DNA of 64,000 bases, taken from positions 725,344 through 789,343 of the forward strand of contig NZ_KN293975.1 of the NCBI RefSeq assembly GCF_000768555.3. The letters run 5' to 3'. Source of the stretch: Roseovarius mucosus DSM 17069. Lineage in GTDB: Bacteria; Pseudomonadota; Alphaproteobacteria; Rhodobacterales; Rhodobacteraceae. Each line of letters begins with the position of its first letter. Position 1 is the stretch's first letter. A program made the position numbers and the translations under genes. Under the pieces are notes generated by a model. It did no database searches, was not told the DNA's origin, and saw nothing but the letters and a program-made list of their open reading frames with translations. Positions 32,701 through 40,675 of the stretch are shown here, one piece after another.

Positions 32701-33963
32701 TTACCAGCGATAGCTGAGGCCGGTTGCAATCTCGTGCTGGTGCATGCGGATTTTCACCGGTTGTGCCACACCCGTCAGCGCGGGGTTGGCCCCGGAGAAG
32801 CTGTTGGAAAATGCGTGGGTGTAGGAAAAGGTGAACGACCACCGCTCGTCGATCTTGTATGTGCCGCCCGCAGAGAGATGCCATTGCGGTGTTGCGGGTG
32901 CGATGGTGTTGATCACTACGTCGCCATCGTTCTTGATGAACTCGGTCGAATAGCTGACGCCGGTGCGCAGCGTAAGCTTGTCCGATGTCCGCCAGATGGC
33001 GGCGAGACGCCAGACATCAATATCCTGCCAGCCAAAGCCTACACCATTCGGCGCGCCAAGAGGGCCATTCGGAGGCGCGCTCGGGTTGGCGATGGATTTT
33101 ACATTGCCATAAAAAATGCGCTGATACTCGCCCGTGATCGTCCATTGCGGCGCAGAAGCAGGGGTATAGGCCGCGCCAAGGGTCAACATGGCGGGCACGT
33201 CGAATTCGCCCTCGGCAAAAAGGCCCTTGTAGCGGCTGAACTTGGACATCTGGATTTCATTGCGGTAGGCCGCGCCGATGGTCCACTCGGGGCTGGCCTC
33301 GTAGAGAAGGCCAAGGTTCACGCCAAAGCCGGTGGACCAGTCATGACCGCGATTGGTCACATCGCCGGGGCTGACCGAGAGGCCCGAAAAAGCCTGCAAG
33401 CCCTGCGCCTTGAACCGTTGGACCGCAAGAATGGGGGCAATTCCGAAGGACAGGCGGTCATTCACCTTGCGGGCGTAGTTCAGGGTGATGAACGCCTGTT
33501 CGAGATTGACCCCAAGCGGTGCGGATCCGGCACCGAGACCGGCAAGAAAATTCGTGTCGTATTCCGTGTTCATGCCGCCATTGGCAAAGACGAAGGCACC
33601 AAGCGATGAGCGGTCATCGAGCTTCCAGTTGGCGCCGCCGCAGGGGATGAAGAAGACGTCATTCTGGCTCTTGTGAGTGCCGGGGGTCAGCGGGCCACCC
33701 GGCGCGATTTCCACGTCGCGGTTGGGTGAAAACGTGGTCAGGCAAAAGCCGGCCTGATTGCCCACCTTGACGCCCGTCGCCGGGTTCTGTGCCATGCCCA
33801 GAACGCCCGTGGGTACCGCGACACCTGCCCCGGCCATGCCCTTGGACTGGCCGCCATATCCGTTTGCGAAATAGCCGTTGGTGGCCGTGGCGGGGCTGGC
33901 GAGCGTTGCCACACTGATCAGGGCACACACCTTGGCCAAATGGCCGAAACCTATTTTCATCAT
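32701..33963 (-). CDS. OmpP1/FadL/TodX family outer-membrane transporter
   Basis: A 420-residue protein with a signal peptide (about 1-28, ending ATA). The conserved FadL N-terminus [23 protein letters not shown] includes the NGYG plug motif, AQNPATGV is the NPA signature, and the barrel ends GLSYRW. It takes up long-chain fatty acids or hydrophobic compounds. The ATG at 33963 follows GAGGG. It is a second, more typical FadL protein beside the one at 28675-29793. Confidence 0.88.
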   Translation of the reverse strand: MMKIGFGHLAKVCALISVATLASPATATNGYFANGYGGQSKGMAGAGVAVPTGVLGMAQNPATGVKVGNQAGFCLTTFSPNRDVEIAPGGPLTPGTHKSQNDVFFIPCGGANWKLDDRSSLGAFVFANGGMNTEYDTNFLAGLGAGSAPLGVNLEQAFITLNYARKVNDRLSFGIAPILAVQRFKAQGLQAFSGLSVSPGDVTNRGHDWSTGFGVNLGLLYEASPEWTIGAAYRNEIQMSKFSRYKGLFAEGEFDVPAMLTLGAAYTPASAPQWTITGEYQRIFYGNVKSIANPSAPPNGPLGAPNGVGFGWQDIDVWRLAAIWRTSDKLTLRTGVSYSTEFIKNDGDVVINTIAPATPQWHLSAGGTYKIDERWSFTFSYTHAFSNSFSGANPALTGVAQPVKIRMHQHEIATGLSYRW

Positions 33964-34283
33964 ACAATCCCTCGCGATGCAGTGCAGTTTAACCGCATCT
34001 GTCAGTTTGTCCCGCGCTTTTCCAGACCAGAAGTGTTGGTGCTGGAAAGATCAGGCTCAGGCTAAACCATTAGGGTTTGTGAATATATTCAGACATTCAC
34101 TTTTCTGTGTGTCGAAATCAATCGCGTTCTGGGGGGAATTGATCTGCGACGCGTGTCGCTTTTTCCCCGCAATCGCCGGAATCTTCGCCTGAAGGCGGCG
34201 GGCAAACAGGTATGACCACAGTAGACCTGCCCTGAGGCGGGAGCCTTGGCTATTGCAATTGACCACACACGAAGGGTGCATCC
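33964..34283. other. Gene-free interval between the FadL and MttB-family genes
   Basis: A 320-base stretch between two divergent genes, which must hold both promoters. It is clearly more AT-rich in its middle (34060-34140). I see a possible short hairpin (CGCCT/AGGCG near 34189) and CGAAGG ahead of the MttB gene. No small gene, riboswitch or clear promoter is convincing. Confidence 0.4.
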
Positions 34284-35831
34284 ATGTCAGAAGCAGCACT
34301 GAGCAGCAGACGGTCCCGGGGCGGCGGCGGGGCCGCGCGCCGCGCCGAACGCACCGCCGTCAGCATCGAGACCGCGCGCTATATCGAGCGCAACATTCCC
34401 AATTTCGAGGTCCTGACCGAAGAGGCGCTAGAGATAATCGAAGCCAATGCCGAAACGGTGCTGGCAGAGGTTGGCGTGAACTTTGTGCAGAACCCGGCGG
34501 CGCTGGAGCGTTGGCGCGCAGCGGGTGCCGATGTGCAGGGCGAGCGCGTGCGTATTCCGCGCGGTCTGGCGCGGCAACTCTGCGCGACCGCCCCGTCGCG
34601 GATCATCCAGCATGCGCGCAACCCCGAGCGCACGGTGGAAATCGGTGGCAAGTCGCTGGTTCTGGCACCGGTCTATGGTCCACCCTTCGTGCGCGACATG
34701 GAAGGCGGCCGCCGCTATGCCACGATGGAGGATTTTCGCAAGTTCGTGAAGCTGGGCTATATGTCGAAATGGTTGCACCATTCTGGCGGCACGGTGTGTG
34801 AGCCCACCGATATTCCGGTGAATAAACGCCATCTTGATATGCTGCTGGCGCATATGACCCTGTCGGATAAGCCCTTTATGGGATCGGTGACAGAGCCTAG
34901 CCGCGCGCAAGACAGCGTCGATATGTGCAACATCCTCTTTGGAGAGGAGTTCGTGCAGAACAACACTGTCATGACGTCGCTCATCAACGTGAACTCGCCG
35001 ATGACGTTTGACGATGTCATGATGGGGTCGCTGGAAATCTATGCTGCCAACAATCAGGCCTGCATCCTGTCGCCCTTTATCGTGGGCGGGGCCATGGCAC
35101 CGGTTTCGGTGGCGGGCACTCTGACGCAGGTTCTGGCCGAGGTTCTGGCGGGCATTGCCTATAGCCAGCTTGTGCGCCCCGGCGCGCCGATGATCTTTGG
35201 CGCTTTTGTGACCTCGATCGACATGAATTCGGGTGCGCCGACATTCGGCACGCCGGAGGCCGCACATATCACCTATGGTGCGGGTCAATTGGCGCGGCGT
35301 CTGGGGCTGCCGTTCCGGTCCTCAGGGTCGTTCAACGGCTCGAAACTGCCGGATGCGCAAGCCGCCTATGAGACGGCCAACAGCCTCAACGTGGGCCTGT
35401 TGTCGGGCGTCAACTTCATGCTGCATTCCTGCGGTTGGCTGGAGGGGGGGCTGGTGTCCTCGTTCGAGAAATTCGTGATGGATGCCGATCAGTTGGGCAC
35501 GCTTCACCATCTGGCGCGCGGCGTGCAGGTTGATGAAGAGGCACAGGCGATGGATGCCATCCGCGAGGTCGGACCGGGCGGGCATTATCTCGGCTGCGCG
35601 CATACGCAGGCGAATTTCAAATCCGCCTTCTGGCGGTCTGACTTGCTGGATTACAAGCCGTTCGAGACCTGGGCGGATGAGGGCGAGCGCGACACGATGG
35701 TTCTGGCCAATGCGCGGGTTCACAAGCTCTTGGCGGATTATCAGCAGCCGCCGCTTGATCCCGCGATTGCCGAAGCGCTTGCGGCCTATGTCGCCAAGCG
35801 CAAGGCCGAAATGCCGGATGCCTTTAGCTAA
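34284..35831 (+). CDS. MttB-family (COG5598) corrinoid-dependent methyltransferase, no pyrrolysine
   Basis: A 515-residue TIM-barrel methyltransferase of the trimethylamine methyltransferase superfamily. Key stretches are NFEVLTEEALEIIEANAETV, ACILSPFIVGGAMAPVSVAG and GLLSGVNFMLHSCGWLEGG. The frame has no internal TAG, so it belongs to the non-pyrrolysine group, whose known members demethylate glycine betaine, proline betaine or carnitine-type quaternary amines. No corrinoid protein or activating enzyme gene is adjacent, so the methyl acceptor must be encoded elsewhere. AAGGG precedes the ATG. A strong terminator follows. Confidence 0.85.
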   Translation: MSEAALSSRRSRGGGGAARRAERTAVSIETARYIERNIPNFEVLTEEALEIIEANAETVLAEVGVNFVQNPAALERWRAAGADVQGERVRIPRGLARQLCATAPSRIIQHARNPERTVEIGGKSLVLAPVYGPPFVRDMEGGRRYATMEDFRKFVKLGYMSKWLHHSGGTVCEPTDIPVNKRHLDMLLAHMTLSDKPFMGSVTEPSRAQDSVDMCNILFGEEFVQNNTVMTSLINVNSPMTFDDVMMGSLEIYAANNQACILSPFIVGGAMAPVSVAGTLTQVLAEVLAGIAYSQLVRPGAPMIFGAFVTSIDMNSGAPTFGTPEAAHITYGAGQLARRLGLPFRSSGSFNGSKLPDAQAAYETANSLNVGLLSGVNFMLHSCGWLEGGLVSSFEKFVMDADQLGTLHHLARGVQVDEEAQAMDAIREVGPGGHYLGCAHTQANFKSAFWRSDLLDYKPFETWADEGERDTMVLANARVHKLLADYQQPPLDPAIAEALAAYVAKRKAEMPDAFS

Positions 35832-35857
35832 AAGACCCAAGACTTGATGTGAAAAAG

Positions 35858-35890
35858 AGCGCGCCGCACCTGTTTGCGGCGCGCTTTTTT
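35858..35890 (+). terminator. Bidirectional terminator between MttB and DUF6477 genes
   Basis: AGCGCGCCGCA and TGCGGCGCGCT form a perfect 11-bp stem with a 6-base loop, followed by six T on the plus strand. Five A on the other side give a T tract on the minus strand, so it can end both convergent genes. Confidence 0.85.
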
Positions 35891-35891
35891 G

Positions 35892-36191
35892 TCAGGTCCC
35901 GATCAGGGACGGGGCGATTGCCACATCCCGAGCCTCGCCCATCATTGCGATCAGCACCTCAACGTGGCGCGCGGGAGAATAGGCCGAATTGGCAAGGCGG
36001 CGTTCCTCATCCAGAGCGGCTTCGGTCTCCAGCAGGCGGATCAGCGCCGTGGCGCTCTGAGGGAGGGGGCCATCGCGGAGCAAGCGCCGCAAATGCACCT
36101 CGCGGCGATAGTCTTGCAGGCCGATGCGCGCGGCGCGGATCAGCAGCGGGGGGCGGCGCAGCGCCCGGAGGGTTCCGAGAATATCATGCAT
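35892..36191 (-). CDS. DUF6477 family protein
   Basis: A 99-residue basic helical protein (LRALRRPPLLIRAARIGLQDYRR, EAALDEERR, RHVEVLIAMMGEAR). It fits the small DUF6477 family confined to Rhodobacterales, with no known function. It is transcribed away from the GafA-like DUF6456 gene, and the two often sit together as far as I recall. The shared 238-base gap holds a CtrA-like site and two DnaA-box-like sequences. Confidence 0.7.
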   Translation of the reverse strand: MHDILGTLRALRRPPLLIRAARIGLQDYRREVHLRRLLRDGPLPQSATALIRLLETEAALDEERRLANSAYSPARHVEVLIAMMGEARDVAIAPSLIGT

Positions 36192-36324
36192 GAGAGGCTC
36201 CTGTGATCGTGCATATACTTCGTCGCACAGGTTGGATGGCTGTTGCGTTTTGGGGCGCTGCGGCGCGCGCAGGGCTTTGGATTTGTTTACGATTTGTCAA
36301 TGAAGGTTGCATTTCTGGAAACAA

Positions 36325-36339
36325 TTAACGAACCGGTAA
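36325..36339 (+). promoter_or_regulatory. CtrA-like binding site upstream of the GafA-like gene
   Basis: TTAA-CGAACCG-GTAA matches the CtrA motif TTAA-N7-TTAA at seven of eight defined positions, 90 bases before the chosen start codon. Another TTAA lies 12 bases beyond. In Rhodobacter capsulatus the gafA gene is under CtrA control, which makes this site credible. Confidence 0.5.
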
Positions 36340-36356
36340 TCTTTGCACTCTTAAGT

Positions 36357-36377
36357 TGTGGATAACTCTGTGGGTAA
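36357..36377 (-). promoter_or_regulatory. Two DnaA-box-like sites upstream of the GafA-like gene
   Basis: TGTGGATAA (36357-36365) is the exact complement of the consensus DnaA box TTATCCACA. TGTGGGTAA (36369-36377) differs at one base. They are 12 bases apart in the same orientation, immediately after the CtrA-like site. Confidence 0.5.
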
Positions 36378-36429
36378 GTTGCCAGGTTGCGATCTGGTGC
36401 CGGATGGCCGAAAGTTTGGGGGACGGGCG

Positions 36430-37548
36430 ATGCACGAGGGGCATGCATTCAAGACCATTTTGCATGACGTGCCATCCTGGGTACCCGAAGCGGCACTGCA
36501 TTATCTGGCCCATACCGAATCTGGCACGCCGATCCGGGCCTTGGCGCGGCACGCGGGGCGGCATGCTTCGACCGTGATGCGCCAGATCCGCGCCTATGAG
36601 ACCCGCCGCGATGATCTCTTGGTGGACGAGGCGCTGCGGCGGCTTGGCCAGAGGGTCAACCATGACAAGATGCCCGGTTCTCCTGCCAAGGAGGCTCCGA
36701 TGACATCCCAGACCATCCCGCGACACGATCAAACGCTTGAACTGACTGAACTCCGGTTGAAGTCAGAGGCGCGGCGCGTTCTGCGCCGCCTGTGCGAGGC
36801 GGGGGCTCTGTTGGCTGTCTCTGCTGATATGGACAAGGCCGTGGTGGTGCGTGACACCGGCATCGGTCAAACCCTGCGCACGGCGGTGGTCGAGCGCCAA
36901 GTGGCAGAGGCAATGGCGCTCAAAGGCTGGGTGGCCTGTGACTCGCCGGGGCGCATCGCGCGCTACCATATCACCGCAACGGGCCGCAACGCGCTGAGCC
37001 TGATGCTGGCAGAGGCGGAAAATCAGGCAAGCGGGTTCGGGGACGGGCCGGTGATGGTGCCAGGGCGCGCTGTGTCGCGCCCCGCCTCGGGGGCAAGTGG
37101 GCGGCGCGCGCGTTATGGAATGGTCGACTCGCCGCTCGTGGCGCTGGCCCGGCGCCGCGACAAGGACGGTAGCCGGTTCTTGACGTCGGACCTTGTGCGC
37201 GCGGGTGAACGGCTGAGAGAGGATTTCGAACTGGCCCAGATGGCGCCGCGGGTCACGCAGAACTGGGATCATTTCCTAAGCCATGTCGACGACCAAGCCA
37301 GCCCCTCCGTCTCTCGGGGATATGATGCCGAGGCGGCCCGCCTGCGCGTTCTGGAGGCGCTGCGTGAGTTGGGGCCGGGGTTGGGGGATGTGGTGCTGCG
37401 CTGCTGCTGCTACATGGAAGGGCTGGAGCGCGCCGAGAAGAAAATGGGGTGGTCGGCGCGGTCAGGCAAGATCGTGTTACGCATCGCGCTGCAACGGCTC
37501 AAGCGACATTACGAGAAGCTGGGAGAGGCGGGCGGCTTGATCGGCTGA
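36430..37548 (+). CDS. gafA: GafA-like GTA activator (helix-turn-helix plus DUF6456 C-terminal domain)
   Basis: A 372-residue protein with an N-terminal helix-turn-helix (about 31-58, TPIRALARHAGRHASTVMRQ) and a middle winged-helix-like region. The C-terminal DUF6456-type domain has RLREDFELAQMAPRVTQNWD, then RVLEALRELGPGLGDVVLRC and GWSARSGKIVLRIALQRL. This order fits GafA, the direct activator of GTA genes in Rhodobacter capsulatus, and the split GafY/GafZ pair in Caulobacter. The match is from memory. The ATG at 36430 follows a GGGGGAC site; the frame from 36358 starts within a DnaA-box-like sequence. Confidence 0.6.
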   Translation: MHEGHAFKTILHDVPSWVPEAALHYLAHTESGTPIRALARHAGRHASTVMRQIRAYETRRDDLLVDEALRRLGQRVNHDKMPGSPAKEAPMTSQTIPRHDQTLELTELRLKSEARRVLRRLCEAGALLAVSADMDKAVVVRDTGIGQTLRTAVVERQVAEAMALKGWVACDSPGRIARYHITATGRNALSLMLAEAENQASGFGDGPVMVPGRAVSRPASGASGRRARYGMVDSPLVALARRRDKDGSRFLTSDLVRAGERLREDFELAQMAPRVTQNWDHFLSHVDDQASPSVSRGYDAEAARLRVLEALRELGPGLGDVVLRCCCYMEGLERAEKKMGWSARSGKIVLRIALQRLKRHYEKLGEAGGLIG

Positions 37549-37630
37549 CGGCGGATGGGCGCGCGGGCTGCAAACCTGTCATGCGATAATTCAGGGTTGT
37601 TCTTGGGGTGGTTAGCCATAAGCTGGGGAT

Positions 37631-38629
37631 ATGAACATCACTCTGAGACAGATTGGCTATTTCAAGGCGCTCGCCGAACAACGCAATTTCGGGCGTGCGG
37701 CAGAGGTGGTCAATATTTCGCAGCCGGCGCTATCTGTTCAGATCAAGGAGTTGGAAACAACGCTCGGTCAAAAACTGGTGGAACGCCGCGCGCGCGATGT
37801 CGTGTTGACCCCGTTTGGCCGTCTGATTCTGGCCCATGCGCAGCGGGTTCTGGACGAGATGCAGGCGCTGACCGAGGCAGCGCGGTGGCAGGGTGGGTTG
37901 GCAGGGCGGCTTTCCTTGGGAATCATTCCGACCATCGCGCCCTATATCCTGCCCGGCGTGCTTGAGGCGCTGCGCAGTCGCGACATTTCGCTCGATGTGC
38001 AGGTGCGTGAGGCCAAGACCGACCAGTTGATCGCGGATATTCAGAGCGGGCAGCTTGACGCCGCGATTCTGGCGCGGCCAGTCGGGGCCGAGGGGCTGCG
38101 CGAGCGGTTGCTCTTTGAGGATCGGTTCTTGCTGGCGGGAACGGCGGTGCGGCTGGCCGTGCTCGGGCAAGGGGCCGAGGCGCTGCGCCCCACTTCGCTG
38201 GTCCATAGCCCGCTTTTGTTGCTGGAAGAGGGGCACTGTCTGACCGATCAGGCGCTGGAGGTCTGCGGCCGGGGCCGGGGCCATGCGCAGATCGACATGG
38301 GTGCCTCATCCCTTGGCACGTTGTCGCGGCTGGTGGCGGCGGGATTTGGCCTGACGCTCATGCCCGAGATTGCGGCGGCAACCGAAGTGCGGGCCGCACC
38401 GGGTATAAATCTGCGCCGCTTCGACCCGCCAGAGCCCGCCCGCCAGATCGTGCTGGTGCGTCGTCAGAGCACGCAAGACGAGGTCTGGTTCGAGAAACTG
38501 GCCGAGGTTCTGGAAACGGTTGGGGCCGCGCTCATTGCTCTTGCACGCGCGGAGGTGCCCGACGCCGCCGTTGCAACGCGGCCTGCACCGCAAACGGCGC
38601 AGGCCGACATTTACAGGGACACTCACTAA
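37631..38629 (+). CDS. oxyR: Hydrogen-peroxide-sensing LysR regulator OxyR
   Basis: A 332-residue LysR-type regulator. The helix-turn-helix is FGRAAEVVNISQPALSVQIKEL. The redox pair is Cys203 in EEGHCLTDQ and Cys212 in LEVC, with the same spacing of nine as Cys199/Cys208 in E. coli OxyR. Disulfide formation turns on peroxide-defence genes. No catalase gene is adjacent in the window. The C-terminal tail after residue 300 is longer than usual and Ala/Pro-rich. Confidence 0.88.
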   Translation: MNITLRQIGYFKALAEQRNFGRAAEVVNISQPALSVQIKELETTLGQKLVERRARDVVLTPFGRLILAHAQRVLDEMQALTEAARWQGGLAGRLSLGIIPTIAPYILPGVLEALRSRDISLDVQVREAKTDQLIADIQSGQLDAAILARPVGAEGLRERLLFEDRFLLAGTAVRLAVLGQGAEALRPTSLVHSPLLLLEEGHCLTDQALEVCGRGRGHAQIDMGASSLGTLSRLVAAGFGLTLMPEIAAATEVRAAPGINLRRFDPPEPARQIVLVRRQSTQDEVWFEKLAEVLETVGAALIALARAEVPDAAVATRPAPQTAQADIYRDTH

Positions 38630-38751
38630 GCGCGATGGACACTCTTTACCCATGACGCAGACGTCGGGATGTAACGCTGCGTGACTGGCACTCTCCATCG
38701 CTATGACTTATACTAGCCAAGCCTTACCAAATCATTCGCGGGGAAAAATTC

Positions 38752-39696
38752 GTGCGCGATCTCAAACTTCCGGACCAACGTCATCCAGAAAAGGCGCATC
38801 GCCCCGATAACGCCCAGCCGCGCAAGCCGGACTGGATCAGGGTCAAGGCGCCGACCAGCAAAGCCTATTTCGAAACGCATCGGATCATGCGCGAGCACAA
38901 GCTGGTGACGGTTTGTGAGGAGGCGGGCTGTCCCAATGCGGGCGAATGTTGGAGCCAGGGGCATGCCACCATGATGATCATGGGCGAGATTTGCACACGC
39001 GGCTGCACCTTTTGTAATGTGGCGACCGGTAAGCCGCAAACTCTCGATGCGTTCGAGCCGGGGCGCGTCGCCGATGCCGTGTGCAAATTGGGCCTGAAGC
39101 ACGTGGTCGTGACCAGCGTCGACCGCGACGACCTTGCCGATGGCGGGGCCGAGCATTTTGCCCAGACCATCCGCGCGATCCGGCACCGTGCACCCGGGAC
39201 GACGATCGAGATTCTGACGCCCGATTTCCTGCATTGTGATGAAGGCGCGCTGGAAACCGTCGTGGCGGCCAAACCCGATGTGTTCAATCATAATCTCGAA
39301 ACTGTGCCGGGTCTCTATCCGACGGTGCGTCCCGGTGCGCGGTATTTCCATTCCCTGCGTCTCTTGCAGCGGGTCAAGGAAATGGACCCGACGATGTTTA
39401 CCAAATCGGGGATCATGGTGGGCCTTGGCGAGGATCGGCAGGCTGTGCATCAGGTGATGGACGACATGCGCGCTGCAGGGATAGATTTCCTGACCATCGG
39501 CCAGTATTTGCAGCCAACGCCCAAGCATCATGCGGTCGACCGTTTCGTGCATCCGGACGAGTTTGCCGCCTATGAAAAGGCAGCCTATGGCAAGGGGTTC
39601 CTGATGGTTTCGGCGTCACCGCTCACGCGGTCCAGCTATCATGCCGGGGATGATTTTGCCCGGTTGCAGGCAGCGCGGAACGCGAAATTCGCCTGA
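38752..39696 (+). CDS. lipA: Lipoyl synthase
   Basis: A 314-residue radical SAM enzyme starting at GTG 38752. The auxiliary cluster cysteines are Cys55, Cys60 and Cys66 ([12 protein letters not shown]), and the radical SAM cluster is Cys81-x3-Cys85-x2-Cys88 (CTRGCTFC). The final RSSYHAG segment provides the conserved serine ligand. It inserts two sulfurs into octanoyl groups to make lipoate. GGGGAAAAA lies upstream. A terminator hairpin follows. Confidence 0.96.
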   Translation: MRDLKLPDQRHPEKAHRPDNAQPRKPDWIRVKAPTSKAYFETHRIMREHKLVTVCEEAGCPNAGECWSQGHATMMIMGEICTRGCTFCNVATGKPQTLDAFEPGRVADAVCKLGLKHVVVTSVDRDDLADGGAEHFAQTIRAIRHRAPGTTIEILTPDFLHCDEGALETVVAAKPDVFNHNLETVPGLYPTVRPGARYFHSLRLLQRVKEMDPTMFTKSGIMVGLGEDRQAVHQVMDDMRAAGIDFLTIGQYLQPTPKHHAVDRFVHPDEFAAYEKAAYGKGFLMVSASPLTRSSYHAGDDFARLQAARNAKFA

Positions 39697-39727
39697 GCGC
39701 GATTTGCGGACGGTTCCATCAAAAAGA

Positions 39728-39752
39728 AAACCGGCCTGAGGGGCCGGTTTTT
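39728..39752. terminator. Bidirectional terminator between lipA and DUF882 genes
   Basis: AAACCGGCC and GGCCGGTTT form a 9-bp stem with a 5-base loop and T/A tracts on both sides, between two convergent genes. Confidence 0.8.
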
Positions 39753-39779
39753 CGTCTGAGCAGTGTCAGAACGTCGTGT

Positions 39780-40349
39780 CTAACGGCCCCAGGTGCGGAC
39801 CGGGCCACAATCCATATGCACGAAGTTGCTACCGGAGTAGCGCCCGACGCCGCCGCCGCCACAGGCCACGCCCGCGCGGTAAATCTGGCTGACTGAGCGG
39901 CTGCCAAGGCGCAGATCGGCAGCCTCGCCAACCATATGCCGTGAATTACGGGCAACGCCGCTGGATCGGCTGCGCAACATGGCGTTGGTCTGCGGACTGC
40001 GATAGCCACTCAAAAGGGTGTAAGGCTCGGATGCGTCAAGAAGATTGTGACTGGCTGCCATGATGTCGATCGTGCGAATATCGATGTCACGCACCTGATT
40101 TGTGCGCCAGTCGCGCATGAATAGCGAAATCTCGCGTACCGCTTCCTTGAGGTAGTCGCCCTCAATCCAGTAGATCGTATCAAGCCGCTCACCGGTTCGT
40201 GGCGAAACCAGACGGATGCGGCGGATATCGCCCGCGCCACGTAGAAACCCGGCCGCATTGGAAAAAGTGGGGGCCGCTGCCACGGCTGTTGCCGCGAACG
40301 CCAGCAGTACGCCACGCCGCGAGATGCCAGTTGAACTGATTTCTGTCAT
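39780..40349 (-). CDS. DUF882/YcbK-family murein endopeptidase-like protein (MepK type)
   Basis: A 189-residue exported protein with a twin-arginine-type signal (S-R-R-G-V-L-L at 10-16) and the DUF882 peptidase-M15-like fold. The zinc ligands expected from E. coli MepK are His138, Asp145 and His178 (SRHMVGEAAD and FVHMDCG). MepK cleaves 3-3 cross-links made by L,D-transpeptidases. It is transcribed divergently from an L,D-transpeptidase gene across 326 bases, so a maker and a cutter of the same bond may be paired here. Confidence 0.8.
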   Translation of the reverse strand: MTEISSTGISRRGVLLAFAATAVAAAPTFSNAAGFLRGAGDIRRIRLVSPRTGERLDTIYWIEGDYLKEAVREISLFMRDWRTNQVRDIDIRTIDIMAASHNLLDASEPYTLLSGYRSPQTNAMLRSRSSGVARNSRHMVGEAADLRLGSRSVSQIYRAGVACGGGGVGRYSGSNFVHMDCGPVRTWGR

Positions 40350-40609
40350 TGTTTCAAACGCCTGTCCCGTAGCCTACCTGTTGTTGCTGTCCCGCAACAT
40401 TGTCGATCATCCCCAAGATGTGCGGAATTTATGGCACAGCGGGAATCAATGACCAAGCCCTGATTTTCCGTGTCGTTCAATATTCAAGTCCTTTCGGCGG
40501 GATTTCGCGCATAATTTCCCCAATGTGGCCGGAATGCGCGGTCGCCGCTGTATTTTCGCCGCAGTCACGCGCTTGTCGTCGAATGTGACAGGGAATCCTT
40601 AGGAAAAAA
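40350..40609. other. Gene-free part of the DUF882/L,D-transpeptidase divergent region
   Basis: The whole gap is 326 bases (40350-40675). Its last part holds a promoter, listed separately. The rest must carry the promoter of the DUF882 gene. I see no small gene, no strong hairpin with a T tract and no recognisable operator. Confidence 0.4.
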
Positions 40610-40639
40610 TTGAGAAGGACAAGATATCCTGCATATAAT
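40610..40639 (+). promoter_or_regulatory. Promoter of the L,D-transpeptidase gene
   Basis: TTGAGA at 40610-40615, an 18-base spacer and a consensus TATAAT at 40634-40639. Transcription would start near 40646 and give a leader of about 30 bases before the ATG at 40676. This supports that start over an upstream one at 40610. Confidence 0.7.
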
Positions 40640-40675
40640 TTTCTGAACGCGATCCCGCGACCTAGAGGTAGAAGA

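Noticed and set aside
34284..35831. Pyrrolysine codon in the MttB-family gene
   Set aside because: The reading frame is complete at 515 residues with no internal TAG, so there is no sign of pyrrolysine.
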